Source: Sporosarcina sp. BI001-red
Lineage (GTDB): Bacteria; Bacillota; Bacilli; Bacillales_A; Planococcaceae
DNA length: 64,000 nucleotides
NCBI RefSeq assembly: GCF_003384035.1
Contig: NZ_QQAK01000013.1
Location: 186,001-250,000, forward strand
Direction of reading: 5' to 3'
The notes beneath the pieces are model-generated. The model searched no databases. It had not been told where the DNA came from and saw only the letters and a program-made list of their open reading frames with translations. The position numbers were made by a program, and so were the translations under genes. Positions 47,815 through 56,079 of the stretch are shown piece by piece. Each line of letters opens with the position of its first letter. Position 1 is the stretch's first letter.

Positions 47815-48108
47815 TTGGGGAACCTTGGAATCGAGTGGATCGTGTTTTTATCCGTATGGGCATTCATTACGATGGGATACGACAAACGACAAGCCAAACG
47901 TAAAAAAAGACGTGTTTCTGAAAAGAACCTTTGGCTTCTTGCGATATTCGGTGGTGGCATTGGCGCTTATTTCGGAATGCAAGTGTTTCGTCATAAAACG
48001 CTCCATACATCATTCCGAGTAGGGTTTCTGATGATCGCCTTGCTGGATATGGCAATCGTCCTCTACCTCGTTGGACTTAGGATGCCGGTTCTATCACAAC
48101 TCTTTTGA
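47815..48108 (+). CDS. DUF1294 small membrane protein (YsdA-like)
   Basis: 97 residues with about three hydrophobic segments, a basic loop K-R-Q-A-K-R-K-K-R-R-V-S-E, and the family W-L-L-A-I-F-G-G-G-I-G-A-Y-F-G-M block. TTG start seven bases after GAGAGGAGAG. The infC-rpmI-rplT-ysdA order is that of B. subtilis. Function unknown. Confidence 0.82.
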   Translation: MGNLGIEWIVFLSVWAFITMGYDKRQAKRKKRRVSEKNLWLLAIFGGGIGAYFGMQVFRHKTLHTSFRVGFLMIALLDMAIVLYLVGLRMPVLSQLF

Positions 48109-48142
48109 CAACACAAAAATGATGCAATAGGGGGCAATCACA

Positions 48143-48631
48143 TTGGACATGAACAAATTATTTCATATGCAACAAGAGCTCGATTTATACATACAGGCAC
48201 AACACGATCTTACAGGAAGAAATCTTTTTGAAGACAAGGTCCTCGCATTGCTCGTTGAACTATCCGAGTTGGCGAACGAAACGAGATGTTTTAAGTTTTG
48301 GAGCCTCAAGGGATCTTCTGATCGTTCTGTTGTACTTGAAGAATATGTGGATTCTATACATTTTCTCTTGTCGCTCGGGATTGTGAAGAATTTGACGAGT
48401 TTCAATGAATGGCGCTTTGATACTTCTTCTGATTCTTTAACAACTACATTCCTTAAAACGAATCAGGCCGTCCTTGAATTCAGCCAACAACCAGATATGG
48501 CTATATATACGGGTCTTTGGAATCAGTACGGAACACTTGCTGAAAAGCTTGGGTTTTCATTGCAAGAAATATACGATGCGTATATTGAAAAGAATGAGAA
48601 AAATTACGAACGACAAAAGACCGGATATTGA
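48143..48631 (+). CDS. Dimeric dUTPase family protein
   Basis: All-alpha dUTP pyrophosphatase-type protein (MazG superfamily), 162 residues, likely cleansing dUTP from the nucleotide pool. Metal-binding E-L-S-E-L-A-N-E (about 33-40) and E-E-Y-V-D-S-I-H-F-L helices are visible. Start taken as the TTG at 48143, nine bases after AGGGGGC; the ATG two codons later is an alternative with a longer spacing. Cotranscribed with ysdA by its 34-base gap, apparently. Confidence 0.82.
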   Translation: MDMNKLFHMQQELDLYIQAQHDLTGRNLFEDKVLALLVELSELANETRCFKFWSLKGSSDRSVVLEEYVDSIHFLLSLGIVKNLTSFNEWRFDTSSDSLTTTFLKTNQAVLEFSQQPDMAIYTGLWNQYGTLAEKLGFSLQEIYDAYIEKNEKNYERQKTGY

Positions 48632-48692
48632 AATAGGTGTTTCGCTAGAGAAAGCCTTATTTGGAACTATCCTTTTATTAATAAATAAAAGA

Positions 48693-48731
48693 TTGACAAA
48701 TACCTAGAAATGAAAAATAATAGTATTACTA
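48693..48731 (+). promoter_or_regulatory. Promoter and palindromic operator of the XRE gene
   Basis: Perfect TTGACA (48693-48698), 17-base spacer, AATAAT (48716-48721). TAGTATTACTA (48721-48731) is a perfect dyad around a central base and overlaps the start of transcription, suggesting autorepression by the downstream HTH protein. Confidence 0.6.
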
Positions 48732-48752
48732 GACATTAGAGGAGGATTTTTT

Positions 48753-49265
48753 GTGAACGACTGGAGTAAAGAAGGATTCGGTATTAGGTTAAAGGAACTA
48801 AGAGAGCAAAGAGGTCTATCCATGATGGCTTTTGGTGCCGCTATCGGGACATCAGCTAGTCGTATCAAAGACTGGGAAAAAGGGAAAAACGCACCATCTG
48901 CTGCATGGGTTGCTAAAATCTCTGAGCGTTTTAATATATCAACGGATGAGCTTATTCTTGGTGACTCAAAAAAGTCCTCTGCCTTTAAGCAAGCGAATAC
49001 TGCAAGTGCAGAGTCATTATATGAACGCTTGCGCGAAACAATCACAGTAGATGGGTTTGCAGATGAAGAGGATGAAGAAACAGACGATCTTTATGCACAA
49101 TTGGATGCAAGTAACAAAAACCGATACCGTAGCGGTAAAGGGCGCCGTCTTGCAGAACGTGAATTACTAAGCTTACTTACAGATCTACCTAAAAAAGACG
49201 TACTTGAATTACTTGAACTCGCGAAATTGAAGTGTCGTCTTCAGAAAACAGCTGAAACAAAATAA
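48753..49265 (+). CDS. XRE-family transcriptional regulator
   Basis: 170 residues: a Cro/C1-type helix-turn-helix (about 8-62, L-K-E-L-R-E-Q-R-G-L-S...S-R-I-K-D-W-E-K-G), an acidic linker D-E-E-D-E-E-T-D-D, and a C-terminal helical part with L-L-S-L-L-T-D-L-P-K-K-D-V-L-E-L-L-E-L. GTG start after GAGGAGG. No toxin, phage or restriction partner is adjacent; the target is unknown apart from the probable own promoter. Confidence 0.85.
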   Translation: MNDWSKEGFGIRLKELREQRGLSMMAFGAAIGTSASRIKDWEKGKNAPSAAWVAKISERFNISTDELILGDSKKSSAFKQANTASAESLYERLRETITVDGFADEEDEETDDLYAQLDASNKNRYRSGKGRRLAERELLSLLTDLPKKDVLELLELAKLKCRLQKTAETK

Positions 49266-49274
49266 TAAAATCAG

Positions 49275-49308
49275 AACACAATGGATCTTCATATCTATTG
49301 TGTTTTTT
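49275..49308 (+). terminator. Terminator of the XRE gene
   Basis: AACACAATGGAT (49275-49286) and ATCTATTGTGTT (49293-49304) with one G-U pair and a T-rich tail. Confidence 0.88.
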
Positions 49309-49392
49309 ATTTTGGCTTTTTACTTAAGTACGATATGATAGAGAGAGTAACTGAAAAATTCAAATAATCCTATTGTAGAGAGGAAGTTGACA

Positions 49393-50370
49393 GTGAAGGC
49401 GATTATTCATGGAGACGAAGGACTTAGACTAGGAGAAATGCCAACGCCTACTCCTAAAAGCGGAGAAGTCGTAGTGGCTATCAAGACAGCCGGACTGAAT
49501 CGGAGAGACTTGTACATACCAGCAAGAAGAGGAAACAAAGGACCTGATCTAGTGCTTGGCTCTGATGGGGCGGGAGTGGTAGAATCCGTAGGTCAAGGCG
49601 TAACCAAATGGTCAGTTGGGGACGAAGTGCTGATCAATCCATCGCTTAATTGGTTTGAAAAAAGTGACGGGTCACCAGAAGGATTTGGACCGCTTGGAAT
49701 GCCTGACAACGGGACTTTTGCTGAAATGATTGTCCTCTCTGAGGAGCAACTGGAACCGCGTCCATCTTACTTGTCTTGGGAGGAATCTGCTTGTATCGCA
49801 TTGGCGGGACTGACAGGATTCCGTGCGCTCGTAACGCGTGGAAAAGTAAAAAAAGGGCAGACAGTCTTCGTTCCAGGAGCTGGGAGTGGGGTTGTCACAT
49901 TCATTATCCAATTCGCAAAAGCAGCAGGTGCTCGCGTCATTGTCACTTCAAGAAGCGATGAAAAAAGAGAGCATGCTTTAAAATTGGGCGCAGATCGCGC
50001 AATTGATACACATGCAGATTGGAACGAAGAGTTGAAAGATGAAACAATCGACCTCGTGATAGAGAGTGTAGGAAAAGCCACATTCAATCGCTCTCTTGCA
50101 TGCTTGAAAAAAGGTGGACGATTAGTCGTCTTTGGTGCAACCACTGAAGACGTAATCGACTTGGATTTGCGTGAACTATTTAATAAGCAACAAGAAATTG
50201 TTGGCTCGATGTTAGGAAGTCGCGATGAGTTGAGAGAGATGCTTGCATTTACAGAAAAGTATCATATAAGACCAGTTATCGATCGAACCTTGCCATTAGA
50301 TAATGCACTCGAAGGATTCGATATGCTCGAAGACAGTACTCAGTTCGGAAAAATAGTCTTTACTGTATAA
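49393..50370 (+). CDS. Zinc-free medium-chain dehydrogenase/quinone oxidoreductase family
   Basis: 325 residues from the GTG at 49393, eight bases after GAGAGGA (a TTG two codons earlier is too close). GroES-like N-domain with G-S-D-G-A-G-V-V-E and a Rossmann C-domain with V-P-G-A-G-S-G-V-V. The structural-zinc cysteines of alcohol dehydrogenases are absent from the N-P-S-L-N-W-F-E-K loop, so it is closer to quinone reductases/YogA. Substrate unknown. Confidence 0.82.
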   Translation: MKAIIHGDEGLRLGEMPTPTPKSGEVVVAIKTAGLNRRDLYIPARRGNKGPDLVLGSDGAGVVESVGQGVTKWSVGDEVLINPSLNWFEKSDGSPEGFGPLGMPDNGTFAEMIVLSEEQLEPRPSYLSWEESACIALAGLTGFRALVTRGKVKKGQTVFVPGAGSGVVTFIIQFAKAAGARVIVTSRSDEKREHALKLGADRAIDTHADWNEELKDETIDLVIESVGKATFNRSLACLKKGGRLVVFGATTEDVIDLDLRELFNKQQEIVGSMLGSRDELREMLAFTEKYHIRPVIDRTLPLDNALEGFDMLEDSTQFGKIVFTV

Positions 50371-50373
50371 CGA

Positions 50374-50415
50374 AACAGCTCGCTATCATCCGTTAGGAGA
50401 TTGCGAGCTGTTTTT
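50374..50415. terminator. Bidirectional terminator
   Basis: AACAGCTCGC (50374-50383) and GCGAGCTGTT (50403-50412) with a T-tail; it also lies beyond the end of the convergent M3 peptidase gene. Confidence 0.85.
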
Positions 50416-50462
50416 ATATGTTCAGGAATGCTTGAGCAAACCAACCAGGCGATACCCGACTC

Positions 50463-52160
50463 TTAGAGAGCTTTGTCGTCTACGGAATCCAACCACTCTT
50501 CAATTGTTCCGACAACCGATTCCACGCAGCCATCTTCGAAAGGAGAGATCAGGTTGGCTTCTTTGACCAACTCCGTGAATGACTTGGAGCCACCCAGTTT
50601 ACATAGATGGACGTAATCATTCCAAGCGGATTCGTGATCTTCACGGTCCTTCTTCCAAAATTGGAATGCGCATATTTGTGCTAATGTATAATCAATGTAG
50701 TAAAAAGGAATTTCGTAAATATGTGCTTGACGTTGCCATATGCCACCGCTTTCTAAATACTCGTTGCCATCATAGTCACGTTTCGGCAAGTAAATTCCCT
50801 CTATCCGCTTCCAAGCCGCTTTACGTTCAGCTGGAGTCATCTGGGGATTGTTATATACTTCGTGTTGGAATTCATCAACAGCCACACCATAAGGCAAGAA
50901 CAAGAGTCCGCTACTTAGATGGGAGAACTTATACTTATCAGTTTGCTCATTGAAGAACAGCTCCATCCATGGCCAAGTGAAGAATTCCATACTCATCGAG
51001 TGAACCTCTGCACCTTCACTCGTTGGCCACACGTATTCAGGGATTCCGATGTTCCGACTTGAATAGACTTGGAATGCATGTCCTGCTTCATGAGTAAGCA
51101 CATCGATATCACCAGACGTTCCGTTAAAGTTCGAGAAGATGAACGGAGAATCATAGTTATCGATGAATGTACAATAGCCGCCCGCTTCTTTACCTTTTTT
51201 CGCAACGAGATCCAGTAAGTTTTTTTTCGTCATGTACGTAAAGAACTCATCTGTTTCAGGAGACAATTCTTTGTACATTTCTTTGCCTTGTTCAATAATC
51301 CAATCCGGAGAACCTTGTGGAACCGCATTGCCTGTTAGGAAATCGAGTGACTGGTCGTAGAACTTGAGGGCATCGACACCGATACGAGCTGCTTGCCGAT
51401 CGTATAACTTGTTAGCAACTGGAACGATATAGTCCCGAACTTGGTCACGGAAATTCTTCACCATTTCAGCATCATAACCTACACGAGACATTCGAACATA
51501 ACCTAACTCAGTGAAGTTGGAAAATCCTAATTTTTTTGCAATCTCATCTCGGAGTTTAACGAGACGGTCAAAAATGTCATCAAACTTATCAGCGTTTTTT
51601 TCATAGAACGAATACTGAGCGTTCATCGCATCTTTACGTACAGAACGATCAGTAGACTCCATATAGGGTCCTAGTTGAGCGAGTGTCAACTCTTTTCCGT
51701 CAAATTCAATTTGAGCCGAAGCTACAAGTTTTGCATATTCAGAAGTCAGCTTGTTTTCTTGTTGAAGGAGAGGCATTACCTCTGGTGAAAAAGCTCGAAT
51801 TTCTTGGTCTGCCAGGGCGAATAATTGAGAACCCCATTTTTCTTCTAACTCGCCTCGAAATTTAGAAGTAATCAGCGATTTGTAAAATTCCGTAGAGAGC
51901 GCTTGGAATTCAGGGCTGATTTCATCAAAATAATCGCGCTCCTGCTGGTAGTATTCATCATTTGTGTCGATGGAAGACCGGATGTAAGCAAGATTCAATT
52001 GAGTCGCATAGTCATTTCCAATGGCATTGATTTTTTCAATCACTGCATTTTGTGTTTCGTATGAGTCGGCTTCGTGAAACTTGTTTAAAAGTTCAGTGAA
52101 TTCTTTTTTGATGTCTTCCATTTCAGGACGTGCATACTGGTATTCGTCAAACGTAATCAT
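50463..52160 (-). CDS. M3-family oligoendopeptidase (PepF-like)
   Basis: Cytoplasmic zinc metallopeptidase of 565 residues that cuts short peptides. The zinc motif H357-E358-A-G-H361 is in V-L-T-H-E-A-G-H-A-F-Q-V, with a downstream E in T-S-E-G-A-E-V-H-S-M as third ligand. An N-terminal helical region precedes the catalytic domain. GGGGGAAG lies upstream of the start codon. Divergent from the next gene. Confidence 0.92.
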   Translation of the reverse strand: MITFDEYQYARPEMEDIKKEFTELLNKFHEADSYETQNAVIEKINAIGNDYATQLNLAYIRSSIDTNDEYYQQERDYFDEISPEFQALSTEFYKSLITSKFRGELEEKWGSQLFALADQEIRAFSPEVMPLLQQENKLTSEYAKLVASAQIEFDGKELTLAQLGPYMESTDRSVRKDAMNAQYSFYEKNADKFDDIFDRLVKLRDEIAKKLGFSNFTELGYVRMSRVGYDAEMVKNFRDQVRDYIVPVANKLYDRQAARIGVDALKFYDQSLDFLTGNAVPQGSPDWIIEQGKEMYKELSPETDEFFTYMTKKNLLDLVAKKGKEAGGYCTFIDNYDSPFIFSNFNGTSGDIDVLTHEAGHAFQVYSSRNIGIPEYVWPTSEGAEVHSMSMEFFTWPWMELFFNEQTDKYKFSHLSSGLLFLPYGVAVDEFQHEVYNNPQMTPAERKAAWKRIEGIYLPKRDYDGNEYLESGGIWQRQAHIYEIPFYYIDYTLAQICAFQFWKKDREDHESAWNDYVHLCKLGGSKSFTELVKEANLISPFEDGCVESVVGTIEEWLDSVDDKAL

Positions 52161-52295
52161 AATCTTCCCCCACTCTAGTAATATAGGTCATTCCTCTCTA
52201 TTGTTCCTGAAAACCTGTGAAAATGCAAAAAAGTTACCTCTTGTTTGGATGAATTTAAAGGGAAAAGGGTAAATGTATCCCCCACAGGATTCTCA

Positions 52296-52304
52296 TGGTA
52301 TGAT
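52296..52304 (+). promoter_or_regulatory. Extended -10 promoter
   Basis: TGG-TATGAT (52296-52304), 60 bases before the downstream ATG; no convincing -35. Confidence 0.4.
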
Positions 52305-52363
52305 GATAACATGACCACATGAATGAATCGTAAATTGATTGAAGAGGGGAATACAAATTACTT

Positions 52364-52672
52364 ATGAATATTACACAGCATACAGTTTCAGAGTTGAAAG
52401 ACCCGACAGGCATCCTTACGGGGAAGCGTTATGAATTCCATCTATTTTTGGAGTTCGAAGAAGACGACGAATTGTTAGAAGAGGATGCAGCGGGGATTCG
52501 AACAATCTATGTCGTTGATGGTGAAGTTGATAAAATTATTGCAAGTTACTTCTTTAAAAAAGGTACTGAGCAAGCGTTGGATTTTGAGTTGGAAGAACAA
52601 GAAAGTGAAGCAGTTCTTGCATTCTGCAGAGAGAATACAGAAAAAGTAGAAGAAACGTCAACTAATAACTAA
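52364..52672 (+). CDS. Small acidic protein, DUF6509-like
   Basis: 102 residues, very acidic (runs E-F-E-E-D-D-E-L-L-E-E-D and E-L-E-E-Q-E-S-E), no signal or membrane segment. A central I-R-T-I-Y-V-V-D-G-E-V-D-K-I strand-like region suggests a small beta-alpha fold. I tentatively place it with DUF6509; function unknown. AAGAGGGGA lies 13 bases upstream, somewhat far, so the start may differ. It precedes the ferredoxin-NADP reductase gene by 136 bases. Confidence 0.7.
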   Translation: MNITQHTVSELKDPTGILTGKRYEFHLFLEFEEDDELLEEDAAGIRTIYVVDGEVDKIIASYFFKKGTEQALDFELEEQESEAVLAFCRENTEKVEETSTNN

Positions 52673-52808
52673 AAAGGTATTGGATGCGTTCAAATAACGT
52701 GAAATTCTGTTTTAAATAGAGGATAATAAACGTAGAGCCGAATGGTGGGGCGTCTTCCTAAAGAAAACGTCCGGAAGTTCTACAAATTTTTCAGTAGGAG
52801 TGTTTATT

Positions 52809-53792
52809 ATGGATCGAGAAATTGTCGATATTACTATTATTGGCGGAGGGCCGACGGGTCTTTTTGCTTCTTTCTATGCAGGTATGCGGGAGATGTCAGT
52901 GAAAATAATCGATAGCTTACCTCAACTGGGAGGACAGCTAATCGAGCTATATCCCGATAAATTTATATATGACGTTGGGGGATTCCCGAAAATCCTTGCG
53001 AAAGATCTTGTTGCCAATTTGGTTACTCAAGCACATCATTCAAACCCCGAAATTCTTCTAGGTGAAGCAGCACTTTCAGCGACACGTGATGGAGATCATT
53101 TTGTCTTGAAGACGGACAAAGGGGAGCACTTAACAAGAACAATTTTGTTGACGGCTGGAATTGGAGCATTCCAACCACGCAAAATCGGAATCGAAGAGGA
53201 AATCCACTTTGAAAATACAAGCCTACACTATGGCATTAAAGATTTAACGATGTTCAAAGACCAACATGTACTTGTTTGTGGCGGCGGTGACTCAGCGGTT
53301 GACTGGGCTCTAATGCTTGAAGACATTGCAAAAGATGTAACACTTGTACACCGTCGTGAACGATTCACCGCACACGAAACGAGTGTGAACCAATTGATGG
53401 AATCGAAAGTGAATGTTATGACGTCCCGTTCTGTTAAATCCTTGCGGGGAGATGACGGTAAGGTGCATGAAGTACAAATCGTTCACAAAGATGGTACTGA
53501 AGAAATTTTGCCGATGGACCATGTCATCGTCAACTACGGAAATATTTCATCGCTTGGACCTATTAAAGAGTGGGGTCTTGAGATGGAAAAGAATTCAATC
53601 GTTGTTAACACGCGTATGGAAACGAATATTGAAGGTATTTACGCTGCAGGTGATGTGACCAGCTACGATGGTAAAGTGAAGTTGATTGCTGTTGGACTTG
53701 GCGAAGCTCCAATCGCTGTGAATAATGCGAAAGCTTACTTAGATCCAAAAGCTCGAGTACAACCTTTGCATAGTACAAGTGTATTTTCATAA
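52809..53792 (+). CDS. Ferredoxin/flavodoxin-NADP+ reductase, thioredoxin-reductase-like (YumC type)
   Basis: 327 residues from the ATG at 52809, with TAGGAGTG upstream. FAD-binding G-G-G-P-T-G-L-F (about 10-17), NADPH loop G-G-G-D-S-A-V-D-W (about 158-166), and C-terminal A-A-G-D-V-T. The redox C-x-x-C of thioredoxin reductases is absent, which identifies the type 2 ferredoxin reductases of Firmicutes. Probably supplies electrons to ferredoxin- or flavodoxin-dependent enzymes. Confidence 0.9.
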   Translation: MDREIVDITIIGGGPTGLFASFYAGMREMSVKIIDSLPQLGGQLIELYPDKFIYDVGGFPKILAKDLVANLVTQAHHSNPEILLGEAALSATRDGDHFVLKTDKGEHLTRTILLTAGIGAFQPRKIGIEEEIHFENTSLHYGIKDLTMFKDQHVLVCGGGDSAVDWALMLEDIAKDVTLVHRRERFTAHETSVNQLMESKVNVMTSRSVKSLRGDDGKVHEVQIVHKDGTEEILPMDHVIVNYGNISSLGPIKEWGLEMEKNSIVVNTRMETNIEGIYAAGDVTSYDGKVKLIAVGLGEAPIAVNNAKAYLDPKARVQPLHSTSVFS

Positions 53793-53798
53793 TCGAGT

Positions 53799-53838
53799 AA
53801 ACAAAAAGCCCAGAAGATATCTTCTGGGCTTTTTGTTT
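53799..53838. terminator. Perfect 40-bp palindromic bidirectional terminator
   Basis: Two 20-base arms (53799-53818 and 53819-53838) are exact reverse complements with no spacer: AAACAAAAAGCCCAGAAGAT and its complement. Serves the reductase gene and the convergent DUF368 gene, whose stop it overlaps. Confidence 0.93.
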
Positions 53839-54661
53839 ATTTAGTTTTAGAATCTGCTTCAGGTGGGCTAAACAAGTTTGATACGAGAAGCCCCATAATT
53901 AGCGCAATACCGCTCATGACAAATGGAGTACCGCTTTCAGGAACTCCAGGATAAATGACAAAAACAGATCCGACAATTAATCCGATAATAATTGAAAAGG
54001 TTAACGTTGCATGACGACTGAGTAAGTAGTGGATGATTTTACTGCTGATTACAAATCCCAAAACAACCCCTAATCCAATTACAATGATGATTGGAATATT
54101 GAAATCGGATACTGCCCCGATTGCCGTCGAATACATACCGAGCAGTAGAAGTACAAATGAGCCACTAATTCCTGGTAACAACATTGCTGTACTCGCAGCC
54201 CAACCAGAAAGGAATAAAACTAATGTTGTAGTGGGTGTCAAAGATGTAATGATTGAGGAATCAGCCGGTTTTATGAATGCAGTCATCGCGAGCAAAACAC
54301 CAACAATCACTAGGACAAGATAATGCCACGCTTTAAACGTTGATTTGATTTTTGCTTGTTTCGCCATAAAGGGTAGGATACCAATAATTAATCCGATAAA
54401 AAAGAATTGCGTAGGTGCAAAGTAATTGGCTAACAAGAATTTGATGACTCGACTAAACAACAGTATCGTTGTTCCCATACCAATCGCGAGTGGGAGTAGG
54501 AATCCGATGTGTTTACGCCAATCTTTACTGAATACTCCATTGATTGATGTAAGTAAGCGGTCGTAAATTCCAAGCAAAAACGCTATAGTTCCTCCGCTAA
54601 CTCCGGGTATTAAATCGCTTATACCCATTAAAAATCCTCTATAAATATTTCTCCATTCCAT
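53837..54661 (-). CDS. popT: DUF368 membrane protein, PopT-type undecaprenyl phosphate translocase
   Basis: 274 residues, about eight membrane segments, with two signature turns: D-L-I-P-G-V-S-G-G-T-I-A-F near the N-terminus and L-L-P-G-I-S-G-S-F-V-L-L in the middle. DUF368 proteins have been shown to recycle undecaprenyl phosphate across the membrane for cell-wall polymer synthesis. The start at 54661 has GGAGGA eight bases upstream; a TTG five codons earlier overlaps it. Assignment to PopT is by family. Confidence 0.85.
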   Translation of the reverse strand: MEWRNIYRGFLMGISDLIPGVSGGTIAFLLGIYDRLLTSINGVFSKDWRKHIGFLLPLAIGMGTTILLFSRVIKFLLANYFAPTQFFFIGLIIGILPFMAKQAKIKSTFKAWHYLVLVIVGVLLAMTAFIKPADSSIITSLTPTTTLVLFLSGWAASTAMLLPGISGSFVLLLLGMYSTAIGAVSDFNIPIIIVIGLGVVLGFVISSKIIHYLLSRHATLTFSIIIGLIVGSVFVIYPGVPESGTPFVMSGIALIMGLLVSNLFSPPEADSKTK

Positions 54662-54755
54662 TTGTGTATCCTCCAATTTAATGCTTGAAGCTATGACGTA
54701 TTTTAGATAGGAAATGTTCCTAAGCTAATTACGAATATGAGTAGATTCAGGCATA

Positions 54756-54790
54756 GAAAAACGCATAGTCGGAAGGTGCCGCCTATGCGC
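54756..54790 (-). terminator. Terminator of trhO
   Basis: On the - strand, GCGCATAG and CTATGCGT arms with a 14-base loop followed by five T (54757-54790 on +). Confidence 0.8.
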
Positions 54791-54802
54791 CATTTTCATT
54801 TA

Positions 54803-55777
54803 TTATGAAACTTGTGTTTCAGCACGGTGAGCTTCAATCTTTGCTAACCGTTCGTTAAATTCTTCCTTAGTTAGGTCATGCTCAACAAAATAACGATTAC
54901 GAGGATGTGTTCGGCATTCGTCTGAACAACTACGCATGTACATATGCTCGTTTTCTTCTGAACTCAGGATTTTTGCATTACATTCTGGATTCGCGCAGTT
55001 TACATAGCGCTCACAAGGTGACCCATCAAAATGGTCGCGTCCAACAATCACGTGTTCAACTTGGTTCACAGGAACTGCGATGCGCTCATCGAATACGTAA
55101 CATTGTCCGTCCCATAACTGACCCTTCGCAACTGGGTCTTGGCCATATGTTACGATACCGCCATGCAACTGTCCCACGTCCTCGTAACCTTCACGCTTCA
55201 ACCAGCCTGTGAATTTCTCACAGCGGATTCCGCCTGTGCAATAGGCAAGAACTTTCTTGCCTTCAAGTTGCTCTTTGTTTTCACGCACCCAATTAGGTAA
55301 ATCGCGGAAGTTTTCGATGTCTGGACGGATCGCTCCTCGGAAATGTCCTAAATCATATTCATAGTCATTTCGTGCATCAATGACGACTGTGTTCTCTTCT
55401 TGCATTTGTTCTAGGAATTCATTAGGAGCGAGGTATGTTCCTGTCGTTTCTAAAGGATTCACATCATCTTCTAGGCTTAAATTGACGATTTCAGTACGAG
55501 GTCGCACGTGCATCTTTTTAAATGCATGTCCTTCTGTTTCATCTATTTTAAACCAAAGGTCTTCAAAACGTGGATCACTCTTCATATGTTCCATATACGC
55601 ATCGGTTTGTGCGATGGTACCTGAGCATGTTCCATTAATGCCTTCTTCACCAACTAAAATTCTACCTTTTAAGCCGGTTTCCTTACAAAACTGCAGATGC
55701 TCCACTGCGAATGTTTCGGGATCTTCAATTTGAACGTACTTGTAAAATAACAATACTCGATAAATTTCTTTTTCCAT
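54803..55777 (-). CDS. trhO: tRNA uridine 5-hydroxylase TrhO (rhodanese family)
   Basis: Oxygen-dependent formation of 5-hydroxyuridine at U34 of tRNA. 324 residues from the ATG at 55777, with GAAGGTGGTTAGG upstream; the frame extends 51 codons further but without a ribosome site. An N-terminal ferredoxin-like domain precedes a rhodanese domain with catalytic C180 in Y-C-T-G-G-I-R-C, then a C-terminal cysteine-rich zinc-like C-x-x-P-x-C region. Divergent from the deacetylase gene. Confidence 0.9.
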   Translation of the reverse strand: MEKEIYRVLLFYKYVQIEDPETFAVEHLQFCKETGLKGRILVGEEGINGTCSGTIAQTDAYMEHMKSDPRFEDLWFKIDETEGHAFKKMHVRPRTEIVNLSLEDDVNPLETTGTYLAPNEFLEQMQEENTVVIDARNDYEYDLGHFRGAIRPDIENFRDLPNWVRENKEQLEGKKVLAYCTGGIRCEKFTGWLKREGYEDVGQLHGGIVTYGQDPVAKGQLWDGQCYVFDERIAVPVNQVEHVIVGRDHFDGSPCERYVNCANPECNAKILSSEENEHMYMRSCSDECRTHPRNRYFVEHDLTKEEFNERLAKIEAHRAETQVS

Positions 55778-56079
55778 GGTCCTAACCACCTTCTGTTTTT
55801 TCACTTTGCAATAGGGTAAAACAGTCGGCCCGGTGCAATTACAGTTTTTTACACTTAAAAGCAACCCGCATTTGCAAAATCCGGGACATTGACAGTATAT
55901 CACAAAACACAAATCTAAAAAAGTAAACAAAAACTGACTAGAAACAATTGTATTCTATCAAATTTTGTACTAGTATCTAGTATAGATATAGAAACTAGAA
56001 TTTACCATGGAAATGAAATGCTGTTGAAAATGAGTACATAAATTATCGGGAAGTATTCGTATGAAGGGGTTTTACAGCT
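55778..56079. other. Divergent promoter region between trhO and the deacetylase gene
   Basis: About 300 bases without a gene. On -, TATACT (complement of 55894-55899) would give a trhO leader of about 110 bases; on +, TTGTAC (55965-55970) and TATAGA (55987-55992) at 16-base spacing may drive the deacetylase gene, amid CTAGTAT-type repeats. No riboswitch recognised. Confidence 0.4.
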
